DNA of 64,000 nucleotides, taken from NCBI RefSeq assembly GCF_000150275.1, contig NW_002060946.1, positions 1,450,202 through 1,514,201 of the forward strand. The letters are read 5' to 3'. The notes beneath the pieces were generated by a model. That model had not been told where the DNA came from and ran no database searches. It worked only from the letters and a program-made list of their open reading frames with translations. Made by a program: the position numbers and the translations under genes. Position 1 is the first letter of the stretch. Every line of letters starts with the position of its first letter. Source of the stretch: Trichoplax adhaerens (lineage: Eukaryota; Placozoa; Uniplacotomia; Trichoplacea; Trichoplacidae). This document shows positions 28,146 through 40,700 of this stretch, in pieces.

Positions 28146-29531
28146 ATGAGGGGTAAAAGCAAAATATTCCTCAGATCACTGGATTATTTGTCCAAATGGA
28201 AGCTACCGTTAAAGAATTCAGTGAATAGTATCACAATTTCCTATAATACACACGGAGGTATAAGCAAAGGTTTGAGGTAAGTAGGACGTATGTTCCTTCT
28301 TCTGAGAGCAACAATGCCATCATCATTCTCTCTTGATGGCCACTTGACAAATTTAGTCCATAAAATTGCCCTATCTTGTATAATGTCAATGGTGTAGACG
28401 CCTATTCTACTGTACTCGAGTCATTATGTACAGTATTACAAACTGATTACACTATCTATGTCAAGATTATCGTATCGGCTGTCTTCTACTGTATTTCCAC
28501 AGAAGAATAGCTCAATTAATTATACAGGATGATTACTAAAGCTTTAACTTGATTGCCTATAAATTTCTTACATCAAGAATATAGTATTAACCTTATTTTC
28601 AGCTATCATTGGTGTCTACTGCTCATAATACCGAGAAATTCTATAATTATAGGGAATTTGTAAAATATAAACTGCCGCAACTACAATACAACAATCCTAA
28701 AGTCCAAATGTTAAAATTTAAAAATCGCGCACCCGTGCCGAACATAACCCTATTCCATGGTAAGTCTAATAAAACTATCAATCTTGCATGTAGGCTTCCA
28801 ATCAATTGGGTTATGTGCAATACTTGATCATTATAACCTTTAAGGAATAAATTAAATGCACGAAGGGAGTAATAATCGATTGTTTACCATATAAATAGGC
28901 TAGGGTACAGTTTGATAAGTTCACTGTAAAATGAAATAAGTTCTATTAATAGCAAGCTTTGCAGATAGTGTTACAAAATTTAATCGCCATGTTCATTTGG
29001 TACTACGATTATAGACTCTCTATTTCATTTTATGTTATGTTTAACGTAGCTACAGTTAGAATTGGGAAAAAAATGCATTTTGATCAAATATCAAGTTCTG
29101 TAATTATTGTACGTGCACGTTAAAAATTTAAAAATACTTCTTGCAGACGATGGAAGGAAATGGACTATTGATGCTGAAAAAACTTCTATGCAAGAACTGG
29201 TCATGCAACTTGAGTCTGTAGCTAAAAAGGACAGGTTAGAAAATGTGTAGCTCATACATATGATGTAACTTGGTCGCAATATCGGCCTTAAATGCAATAT
29301 GGATAACAATATTTTACTCGATACAACTAACAATAGTATTATCCTCGTTATAGCAAAACTTTATTGCTTGAAGAACAGGCCAGAGCTAGCCAGCATAACC
29401 GTGCAAACTTTGGAGATGCTCGACAAGGCCATTTCTGTATGTGCGAAATTCCAGGTCAGGTGTCTTGTCCAGCAAAAAGGCTATTATCGGAGAAATTTAG
29501 AAAGAAACCGTGGATGCAGAAAGGACAATAG
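28146..29531 (+). CDS. MRPS25: Mitochondrial small-subunit ribosomal protein mS25, 167 aa
   Basis: Structural protein of the mitochondrial small ribosomal subunit. Exons 28146-28276, 28653-28759, 29147-29234 and 29354-29531 join in phase (504 bases); human MRPS25 is 173 aa. The start is MRGKSKIFLRSLDYLS, aligning with the human start IRRTLQYLS. Further matches are SYNTHGGISKGLREF, KLPQLQYNNPKVQ, DDGRKWTIDAE, RANFGDARQG and the C-terminal Cys cluster FCMCEIPGQVSCP. The first AG (28601-28602) before exon 2 is not used in frame; the acceptor at 28651-28652 restores LREFVKYKLPQ. It is transcribed away from the S25-fold gene on the other strand. Confidence 0.95.
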
Positions 29532-29634
29532 AAACCAAAATTACCATGTTAAATTATACATTATTTTAGCAATTAAATGTACATTGTGATTCCAATACGG
29601 CTGTATATAAACCATTTCGATAAAGTACTGCATT

Positions 29635-29640
29635 AATAAA
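29635..29640 (+). promoter_or_regulatory. Poly(A) signal of MRPS25
   Basis: AATAAA lies 104 bases after the stop codon at 29529-29531. Confidence 0.5.
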
Positions 29641-31284
29641 GCGTAAATTTATGACGCAAGGTATCTACGGTATACAGTAACTTCAATATGATAAAGCTCG
29701 GTAAAAGCTTCATACCTTAAATATTCTGATAGATCGAATAGACATCCTTTTACTCTATGATATTTTCTGCTGTATTCATATTTGATAATGCCTTGACCTC
29801 ACTGATTAACCACAGAATTAAATTTTAATCTTAATCTTACTGTGTGCAGAGTGCCATTTTAACGATATTACCGTTATGCTTACTATCAGGGAAGATACAT
29901 GTATTATCGATATATTGCTTAAAAACTTCATCACTTATTTTCAGCGCAATGCAAAGCAATATGGGTCTAATAATTAATTAATTGATAGACCAAATTAGAA
30001 ATTTTATCATATTAAAATAGTTTTAAATTGATCACAGACTTGCAAAATCTTAACATTTCAATTCATTCAATGCTTAATTATGTATTAATTATCGAGTTAC
30101 TGTATTTTCTGTAAAAAAAAGGAAAGAAGCAATAAGTAGCGGCAATAACGTGCAGTAAAACGATTCAATTGCAATCAAACTTTCTATGTTTACCGATAAC
30201 CGACAACTTATGAAAAATATCGTAATAGTAATCTTAGCAATAAAATTCGTTTGCATGAATTTCATTGCTAAGGTTACCGCTAATTTTCTTCAAGAAAGTT
30301 CACCGGAACCGAGGTGTCGGTGAAATTATACAGGGCGAAGCCTATCTTACCTCAAAACGCCATATTTCTCAAGTCAATACTGTACGACCGTAACCTACGC
30401 TTCTTTGTCCTCTCGGTGGACGTATGTAATATGTCTTAAATATCTTACTGAAAGACAAATTACTTTTGTAACATCCTATTAATTGATAATACTGTCCCTC
30501 TGCATTAGACATGTAGCTATACATTTAAAGGGTTATTACTGGCCACTTTCAGTTAATTGACATGACACATTAATATAACATTAGAGACCGAGAATGTAAC
30601 AACCAGGCAACCCATTTATTATTTATAAATCAAAGTTGCCTTAAATCTCTGCTAGTAGATCCATCCACTATTTTTAAGTATAATAAACCTGTATACTAAC
30701 AAAATCGAATGATTTTAATCCATTATTCTAACTATTAGGATATATACAGTAGCAGAGTTCGTGCACATTGACATGCTACGCACCTACTTTTACTATACAA
30801 TGTAAATGTTATAATGTTGTCAGCTATTTAGTATATTTAGACGACTCAAATATCTACAAATCGGCCTATTAATTTACAGAGAATACAATTTGAGAAGTAA
30901 TGAATGTTAATAGAATGCTGTCATCAGATTGCATAAAGTACTGTCCTCTGGCGCATTTACAATATTGTAACAATTAAAATATACACTGTACATAAGTAAA
31001 AATCAATCCTGGTTACGAACTACTAATGCTAAAATTATGTATGCAATCAATAACAGCTACCGTAGTTAGTCCTTTATCCATGATTTTATATAAGACTGTA
31101 TATATATGTTATATACTGATTAACAGACCTTCTTTTTCATAGCTTATCCAGTTCCTATTTATATTACTGTAGGACTATTTAAAGCGTATGAAATGCTAAT
31201 AATAATCATAAATGTTGTAAAAAAATTTACGATCAGCTGATTTAAGAACTTTTGTAGTTTATATGATAATATAATAAACAGTTG
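29641..31284. other. Intergenic spacer between convergent MRPS25 and RBSN
   Basis: No coding exon seen. The stretch contains two stem-loops (30234-30271, and 7-bp arms ttcaccg/cggtgaa near 30299-30324) next to one another. No tRNA A/B boxes were found. Confidence 0.5.
30234..30271. repeat. Inverted repeat, 15-base arms with one mismatch
   Basis: The arms are 30234-30248 (ttagcaataaaattc) and 30257-30271 (gaatttcattgctaa), with an 8-base loop. It could be a hairpin RNA or a remnant of a short inverted-repeat element; nothing in the sequence decides. Confidence 0.6.
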
Positions 31285-34200
31285 TTATTGATTCATGATT
31301 TCGGCCTGTATTTCAGATAAATTGCGTTCTAATGAAGCAACGTCGTCATATTTTCCTTCACTTCTAGCTATTTCAATGTATTTTCTTAAGTTTTTAGCTT
31401 GCTCTTCCCAGACATTAATTACATCTTCCGATGGAGCACTAATTGATCCGCGTACAACCCAATCATGGTTGGCTATTGCAGTAAAAATACATACCATAGT
31501 ATATAACCCTTAATATTTGTATAGATATAAAACACAAGCTAGACAAGTGCACAAATCGATATATACTTTTACGTACTGTCATTCTTGGAAGCAACTCGTC
31601 TTCGTTGGAAACTATCATTTGTATTAATATCTGATTTGACAGCAACAGAATGCTGATTTTTAGAAAATTCAACTCTAGATGTAGATTCTCCCCTATCAGG
31701 AGACATCGACGCCTGGTTTTTTGTATATTCTGCTCGTACTAAATTTTCGGCTCTTTCTAATTCAATCTTTCTTTGAATAACTGCTTTTCGCTGCCGTTGT
31801 AGATTATTCAATTCCTCTTCAGTAGGTAATCCAGGTAATGTTAACATTTTATCTTGTAAAAACTTAGTTGCGAATTGTCGTATACCGCGTCGCAATTTTT
31901 CTGAAGCAGAGTTAAACAATGTAGCGGAATCGGCCATGTCTACATCTAAAACGGCGATTTTTTTGCTGCCATAATATAGTAAGTGTATGTTTATTTCATT
32001 AGCATACAGTACAAAGAGAGTAAATTTATTATTTCAGTAAATCATATCATATCATTACCTTATTCCATCAATTTGTTCAAATAACTTGAGTAACTTAACG
32101 CGAAGATTGGCAGCGACCTCTAAACTATATTCACTCCCTCCAGCACTAAGTTTTAAAATAATCGTAGATACAATATGCACGTAAATATACAGATTCAAGC
32201 TGGTAACACAGCAGACCCGGTATGGGTATGGGACATGTTTTGATATAAACATCTCTAACATTACCAAAAAACATCTTTAGATAGATAGAAACCGCAAGAC
32301 TATTTTACCTGAGTGATTTAGCCATTTTTTCGTAATCTGGAATACCCTTTGTAATAGAATCCATATTTTCTTTCATTTTCTAAATTACAAATTATGTATC
32401 CATTATTATCTTACATAAAGTACTGTACACATTTTTTACAAAAGAATAACATATACATACGGGTACATATATAGTATTCATAATATTGTATTAACTTTGC
32501 TACAACAACACAATTATTACTACCTCATAATATACAAGAATGACAGGGCTTTCAAATTTTTCCTTAAGATGTTGCATATACCTATTATTAAGTTAATAAG
32601 ACACAAACATGTTATTGCTAGTGGCGAACCTATAAGACCAATAAACTATGTGCCTTTAGTTACATTTTGATCATTTACAGTTATCTAGTCAGTAATTACG
32701 AAATGAGTAAATAATCCGCGATCATAAGGATGAATACTATGGATTCAATCATTTATTTAAAGTAAAGTAAATATCAAAATACTACAATACAAGAAGTATC
32801 GGCTGCAGTTACTGTACGTGATAGACATACATCACCAAAGGTACAACATCGTTAATTTTAAGCCTAAAAGGTTTCTGTGAATCAAAATATATATGCCTAT
32901 TTACCTTGATAAACGAACATTACAGTTTGGACAAACTCGAAATGGTTCGCTTTCATCATCTTTCTGATTGTTACTAGCACGAGAGCTGGCAGTTGGTTCA
33001 ACTAGATATTCTATGATATTAGTAAAATATGAATTTATCAGTTTCATTACAGAATCTTTAATGGTTAATTACTCTAGTTCATTATCTATTGAGCATACTC
33101 GCAGTGGACACAAGGATAAAATAGGAACATTTTGCACAGATGACTACACCACATAACCGGCAATGGTGTCTTCTCCTAGTAATGTTAAAACTTTTACCAC
33201 AGCATTGGCAAGCAGATACATCATCATCTTGTGTCCATGGCACTACTTTTTTCTCGGCAGCTATATTGAAACAAGAGAAATGATTCTTCTACTTTAGCGA
33301 AAATTTAAATCAGGAGAGATTCGACTGTTTGCTATCATAGTTATCTATGTAGCTTACCTTTACGATAAAGTGGATTCACCTTGCTAACCTCGTTTAGCGA
33401 TTTTAGTAACTAAAGATTGAAAAAAATCAGTTATACTCTTGGTAAAAAGCGATGCCAGTTTCTACAGTAAATACTTGGGTTAGATTCGTGCTAGTATAAA
33501 AGCAATATACTTTGTTGATCTAGTTATACGGATACACATTGCAGAACAATACTATTTAGAATATCATAGAAGGGTAACAATGACAGCCTCTATACGATCA
33601 GACATAAAATCATTAATCTAGAATGAAGTTCAGTATACATACAATTAGGGCATCAAATGTAGCGTTCAGACTATATTATATTATTTCTTGTGTAGATTTT
33701 AAGTTCGACGACATAATAATTACTGCAACTATTTGCTGAAATAACAGTTTAAGCTTTGATCATATCGAGATTATCCAATTGTACTGTAAGTCAGAAAGTG
33801 TGTCATAATTTAACTAATCTATCTATACTATGCTACAATGACATGGTCGCAATGTTCAAAGATAAGACCTAAGATAGGTTTATTACCTTTTCTAGGCGAA
33901 AAACTAATTTATTCGTTTCCATAAAACCATGGTCAATAGACTGATTACGTAAGCGACGAAATTCTTCAGTTACACGATTGATTAGACCTGTAATTAATAA
34001 ATACACCATTTTAATGTAATTGATTGATTTTAAATACTAGCATCTAGTAAGAAAAGCTTTACTACCCCAAACATGAAGACCTATCTAGAACAGCCTATAT
34101 CGCAATCTATTCAATTGCGTTGCTTTCTATTTTATACCAAGCCAAGAATGGCATATAGTGAACAAATTTAAATATTTTATCAAATTGTAGAACAAAATGG

Positions 34201-36507
34201 GGGTATTATATCTATCATCAAGTAGAGAACTAGAAATGCTATCTCCACCTATATCTTTCCAAGAAACGTTTCATTTGTATTTGATTAATATAAGGCCAAC
34301 ATCTGGTGTACGCTAATCGCATACAACTTGAGTGCAAACAACAAGGATTTCATGGGTAGAATCAAACTGAATTATATATACGAGTAAATATCTACTATTA
34401 ACACCAAAAATATTGATTATCACAAATACTTATTTTGTTACAATATCAGATAATCTTGGCAATAAGCATGGGGCTAAAGAAAAATAGCAAGCTATTGCAA
34501 TAAAGACAAAACCTTTACATTTATTATCATGTAGCTAATAACTACATGGAATGGAATGTAATTAAACACCTATGAGGATCACCCAGTTTGTGCGAAAATA
34601 ACGGCTCTGTCAATCAGTGCTAAAAAAGAATGAAGTAATAACCCCCAAAGTTTCCTATTCCAAACCCAATGTAAACTATATTTTATGTTAGTCAACACGT
34701 ACACATCTTGATCATAATGATACTGTACCGGTAAGATGACTGTAAAAGTAATCATGAAATAATGCAAAAGTATAGTAGCATAACAATTCGTTGATGCTCG
34801 TAGAGAGTAAAAGAATGAACGGTATCTTGTACAAAGTAGGTATAAAAGATCATTTCAAGAGGAAGGTCAAAGACTCTTGCCAATTGGAGCAAAACTGTCT
34901 TATTCTAATCTAGTTGCTAGTCGAGATTATTACTTGATGATGAGCTATCACAAGTCTATTATTAAGCTGGACTGTCTTAACAGTTCCATCCAGAATATGT
35001 AAATCAAGGTCTGGAGCAAATTAAAAGTACAAGTAACTCTCTTCCTGGCTACTTCCAGCATACCAGTATATTGTTATATTGCTGAAAGGAGAGCGATATA
35101 AACAGAATGTAGAAATATTATCATGGATCAATATTATAGTTACACCGTATATATTTGGTGTGACTATTTCACTGCATGCGGGTCAAATAAAATCATTATA
35201 ATGGCATTCCATTGGATAGAGGAAAGGTGGCAAATTCACAGAAGAAAGTATAGAAATAGCGAATTTATTGGCTCCATTGTAGGCAGTCGCTCGTTATTTC
35301 TGTCCTTTCGTATTCTATAGTATAACGATTAATTATTGCATGCTTTTAATGGTAGTTTAGCTTCCCCTGAACCACAGCAAAGTGCTGTTGCTCATCTCCT
35401 ACTGTCTATGTATGGAAATTTTATTGTTAGATACCATTATGGACTACGAAATAACGCCATTGCATTATCAGGTAGGACTATCTGAGAAATAATAATAGCT
35501 TAACCTATTGGACACCAGTAATAACAGTAAATGAAATGGAATTCTCTATCGTAAGGAGTAGTGAAAGACAGCGATACTGATGCATAAAATGAAAGTCTAA
35601 AATGGGAATGGATTCTCATACGAGGAAGAGGATAGGAAACAAAAGCCGTAAATTAATTATGTCATGACAAGGTATAGAATTAGTTGATTATGCCTACGAT
35701 AGAGACAAAAAGATCAATCCATCCATCGTCTACAAATGGAACGATCACGGCTGTATACACTGGTTTGATGGTAGTGATTGTACGCTCATGATGCAATAGA
35801 TGGGGATATCATTCATAGAAGAAATGGATGAACGATGGATTACAGGATCGATTGTATTTTCCCCTCTTGGATAGCATCCTCCATAAAATGCAAATAATTC
35901 ATTCGACTGGTGATTGGTTGCAAGTAGATCTATAATATACAGAAAGATTCTTTGGAAATCATATGGAATCTGGCCTTGATGAAAGCCAGTCTATCTATTC
36001 AATGATGTTAATATGAATTATATACTTAATTGAAAGTATAGCACAAAGTTAGTTTAGCCATTGGCATTTCGGTGTGTTGCCTTCAGCATTAGGTAATTGA
36101 ATTTGACGTCATGCAAGGCGCCCAGTATCCAATCAATTTTACTACGATCGTGTGTCGGTACTTGAAAATTGTTCTACATAATAGGGCTAACATTGATTAA
36201 GAGACAGTCTGATCATGGGCTAGGTCAAAGACTGTCATGAAATAATAAGAGAAAACGAAAGAGAAGACAGAGCTTGCCATCCATTTTATCCTACTGCCAA
36301 GATGACAAACTTGACTTGGCCCAACAACTTACCGATTTCTTGTTTATAAAAGCGATCATCGTCATAATAGATCTCGTTAAATACGGGCAGAACTTTCCCC
36401 TTCGTTTTGCCATGTTCTAATGTAACATGTTGTAATAATAATTCTGCCGAAGTTAAATCTTTTTTACATTCTGGGCATAGGAAACCTTCTTTCATGTCCG
36501 CCTCCAT
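31285..36507 (-). CDS. RBSN: Rabenosyn-5, compact form, ten exons, 459 aa
   Basis: Rab4/Rab5 effector on early endosomes that binds PI3P and the SNARE regulator VPS45. Exons (-): 36333-36507, 33887-33987, 33358-33409, 33099-33260, 32905-33001, 32524-32581, 32309-32379, 32059-32145, 31577-31965, 31285-31472; phases agree (1380 bases). The N-terminal C2H2 finger has C11, C14, H27 and H32 in EGFLCPECKKDL. The FYVE domain spans exons 4-5: VVPWTQDDDVSACQCCG, RRRHHCRLCG, closing FRVCPNC. Next come AGGSEYSLEVAANLRVKL and LPTEEELNNL, then one Rab-binding helical hairpin (YIEIARSEGKYDDVASLERN) at the C-terminus. Human RBSN (784 aa) has a second Rab5-binding hairpin and several NPF motifs; none is visible here. 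The start is MEADMKEGF by homology; the frame is open upstream. Confidence 0.95.
33988..36332 (-). other. Large first intron of RBSN
   Basis: At 2.3 kb this is by far the longest traced intron in the window. It holds no exon I can support on either strand; ORFs at 34579-34767 and 35123-35320 are unrecognised. Its size may reflect regulatory content or an old insertion. Confidence 0.55.
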
Positions 36508-37712
36508 GATGGAATCGTTGGATAACGTCGTTGCTTGGATATCATACACACACACACTCTGACTACGATTCACCCACAACGACGTTGACCTGTTTACTCG
36601 TATGACATCATTGACATTCACTCGTGGATGGAGTTGACGCTGCCTACGGTACGATCGCATTGAGTTCGCTGGATACTCTAACTGTATAACGTACAGTAAG
36701 TACCGATGTTACTATACTGTACAGTATACTAGAACTACCTGAAAGCGTTATGCCATACTCTACCGTATAAAGCCTAGCCCTTCAGTCCAATGACCATGGT
36801 GGACAGTAGACTGTATCGTTACAGGCATACGATACACTGAAATGACCGGTAAGTTAGTCGGGCTTTAGCGGTAAAGCGAACGATCATTTCCCCTCGATCT
36901 CTTGATTCTTTTTCAACTCGACAATAGCAGCAACTGCTCCTACTGCTCATTGCTCAAAATGTGCAGCAAACTGACTATTTTACCATCATTTGCCTATATT
37001 GGAACACTGAAATCTTTACACTGTACAGAACTCCAATCGTTCTTACTTGTCAATGGTAATACTGCATGTATGGATCCACATTGTTCAATACTGTACTCTC
37101 TATTAGAAATCAATAGTAGTCATTTCTAGTAGTCGATGGTGATGCTAAAATGACCGGCAGCCTCCACACTTTTAGCAACAAACAGTTGTTAGCAGTCAGC
37201 TCTCTCTATCTTTGAGTCGTTACTGATACAGCATGCAGTGCTAGCGTGCTACATTGCAGCCTTGATGATATTATAGCAGGGTTATGGATATCATTGATTG
37301 CATTAATTCAAGTAGACGCATACTATAAATCCAGTTGACATAATTTGGCAAAGCAAAACGACAATCAACATGCAGGATTGCGGACTGCGGACATCTGGAC
37401 AAAATTACTCAACATACTCCACGCAAGCGTCAACGTATTGCCGGTCACAGTTGTTATGGAAACCAAGGATCATAATAGCCCATTTGGATACATTGGATGA
37501 TGGCCTTTGTAAACCAACTAAAACTTATTTGCAACGCCTATACAAGGTCTCTCTCTCTCTTATCAACTTATCTATCGTTGTTTAGTCACATATAAAGTAA
37601 AAGCAAACATTATCAATTACAGTAGTACATTCTTGGCGGCTTTGCTACATTTTATCCTTATCTTTTAAGTGATTGATCAATAAATTTCATATCAGTATTG
37701 ATCCATAGCATC
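36508..37712. promoter_or_regulatory. Divergent upstream region of RBSN and FBXL13
   Basis: 1.2 kb between opposite start codons. It contains a GTAC palindrome (actgtacagtat, about 36716-36727) like those at 12-15 kb, and short ORFs at 36902-37129 and 37370-37585 that match nothing known. It probably includes both promoters. Confidence 0.4.
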
Positions 37713-40700
37713 ATGATATTACCATTGCAAAAGAAAGATCCTGAGCTATGGTTCTACCTAAAGAAACATAAGATGTTGGCACTATTCGAGGTGAGAATAA
37801 ATTTAAAAAATAGAAATATTCTTCTTGGAATAATACATGATAAACAGGTACATTAGCCTTAAATAGAACTATCGTTAAATACATATATTCCATCACTAAT
37901 TGGAAAACCTCGTATATGTAGTAATTTTCCAGAAAAAAATCTATGTAAAATAGAAATTTTCTATCTAAAACTGCAAAAGTGACGTTGAACTATAACCCAA
38001 CAGACACACAAATCTAAATGAGCAATATCCTTAAAACTGTATACTTGCCACATAGATTTACTCCACAAAAATAGTTTAAATAAATCAATTACAGTCATGT
38101 AATTCATCATGGTAAAATTTCTACAATCAAATTTACCCTACTCCAATACAAAGGTTGCTTCGTTATTGACTTTGTACAGTATTCAGTAACAGATTTATTC
38201 CTTTCATCTGCTTTAATGTTATCCTTATTTCTTTCATTGATACAATCAGAAATACCGCAACTGCTAATAATACAGCCAATAAACGTGATTACCAACGATA
38301 GGAATCAATAATATTTCACTATCTTGTAAATATTTCTTCCCCTTTAATCTATCTAAAGCGATTGTCAAATTTCTCCGTAAAAAAATGAAAGAGATACTAG
38401 ACCTATACCAGTGTTGGTTTATATTTCAATTTTTTATTAAATAAAGCAAGTTATAGCTCTACTTTATTAACTTTTTTAAGAATAAATAATATTACAGACT
38501 GACTGACTATAACTGTGATATGTCAGGTACCTATAAGAAAGTATAAAATCTTTTCGATATGATTATAGTCATTATATCATCCGCTACTGGGCAATAAATA
38601 TCACCAAAATTAGGATTCTAAAAATTCCGCTACTAATTACTTTAAACATACCTAAAATACGAATATTTTATTTAATCATAACCACATCTATGTTTTAGTG
38701 TATTCTGTCAGGGCTAATAGTTGAATGTCCAGAAGATCCAAAAGGGTTTATCATTGAGAAAATAAAGAGCCTACAAGGGCAAGAAATAAATGCTCAACTG
38801 ATATGGTAAAGTATTACTGCTGTCAAGTGCATACATAACTAATTCGGAAGCAGTTTTAAATATGGTTAGGTAACTTCTGATGCTATCTAAACTAATTATC
38901 AGGGATATGTTCATAAGTGAAGAGAACAAGCCTAAAGAAAGTATGATTAAAAGCTCTTGGATTGATTCAATATTTGATTTAGATTTTGAAGAAGATAACC
39001 AGGTTATAATAAATAACATTATACTAGGTTAAACATTTATCACTGGCGATCTATAGGTTTTCATTTTTACAATCAGATAATTTATATAAAGATTAATACA
39101 ACAACGTAATCAGTAATCATTGTTTGTATTTTACAGCCAACACCAGAAATGTACTACACTGCATATACATTCTATAATACCTACTTAACGGTCAAAGCTA
39201 TTAAGTAAGCATTAACTAGCATACAAATTATCTTAGCAATTTAAGAGTGGTTAATATCCTAAGGATTTATTCCATACTTTACAAGGGGATGGAAATTATT
39301 TCATCAATATCAAAAGGAAAAAAAATTGGAAATCGATAATCGGTATCGTAAAGCACGCCATTGGCACCGAAAGCGAGTTAAATGGCAAATTTTGATTAAA
39401 TGGCATGTATCCTAACTTATAACGTTTTCCATTAAAAGAAATGAATAGGAATATCATATCACAGTATTATATCAACGGAGTAAAATAGTGACATATACTC
39501 ATATAATGTGCTATTTACATATTAATTATGATGTTAATGTTATGAAAGTACTTCAGTTAACAATTTAGATGTATTTATAATCTAAATCAGACATAATATT
39601 GCATTTAATATGTAAGTTCCTCCTTAACTCCTGTATAACTTAATAGAAATGGATGAAGGTGCGAGCTGTGACACATAAAGGTAATTAAATTGCAATTTAT
39701 ATAATCTTTACAAAAAAATATTATCACTTATTAATTATTGAAATAAATAACCATTACTTAATCACTTTATTATACAAAGTAATTATTTTGCTTATTACTA
39801 TAAAAATTAGTCGCGTATCAGCGAGTACAAAGAATGTACCACGAATCATTATCGAAAAGGGTCCTACTCGCATGGCGTAACGTTATCGTTGAAGCTAGAA
39901 GAACGAAAGAATATTTTGCTGTAAGCCTATTAAAATTTCCACGATGTAATTATATCAATTATGTGTTGCTTTTATGTTCAGCTTTATTTACTTAGCTTAA
40001 ATATTTTCCCTAATAGAAAATAGAAAGGGGAGAAATAAATCCTGCTGAAGATAAACAGAAAACTGTTCGAGGCTCTATCATGAAGTTACCTATTGTAAAA
40101 GATAAAAATCAAGATGAATTATCGTTGTTGCCGCGTGCATTAGCTATAAAAGTAAGTTTATGAATGAAATAATGCTCGAAAGAAATCGTTACTAAATATA
40201 GTGCATCAAAAGTCACGTAATGGTAAAGTTTCCAAAACACCGCTGTAAATAAATTTTCTTCTTATTATTTCTCTATCTATAGATTTTCAGCTACTTAAAT
40301 CCACTAGATCTTGCTCGCTGTGCTCAAGCTTGTAGAAATTGGAAAGTTATTACACAAGCTAATCAGCTATGGAATAAGATTGATGTCTCTCATAAATCAG
40401 TCATCAAAAAGTACGAACACATATGAAATTAAATAAGCATTAATAACACGGTGGCAGTTTTTCTAAATATTTGAAGATTTTACAGCTTTTAGAAATATAA
40501 CATGGTCTATTTATTACAGAATCACCAGTCAAGTATTACAGAGAATTCTACACAAAGCAAGGCCATATCTAGGCCACTTGAATATCAGAGGATGTCGAGG
40601 TGCTGGCATGGAAGCCTTAAGAATAATTGGTAATTGATAAAATTAACTGTTATTGATTTTTATTAGGTACACCCATTAAAAATAATCATTGAAATAATAA

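Noticed and set aside
35123-35320. Possible nested gene in the RBSN first intron
   Set aside because: A 65-codon frame without homology, splice partners or poly(A) signal.
36508-36660. Upstream in-frame extension of RBSN (MRSYRRQRQLH...)
   Set aside because: Not conserved; homologues begin a few residues before EGFLCP, so this is probably 5' UTR.
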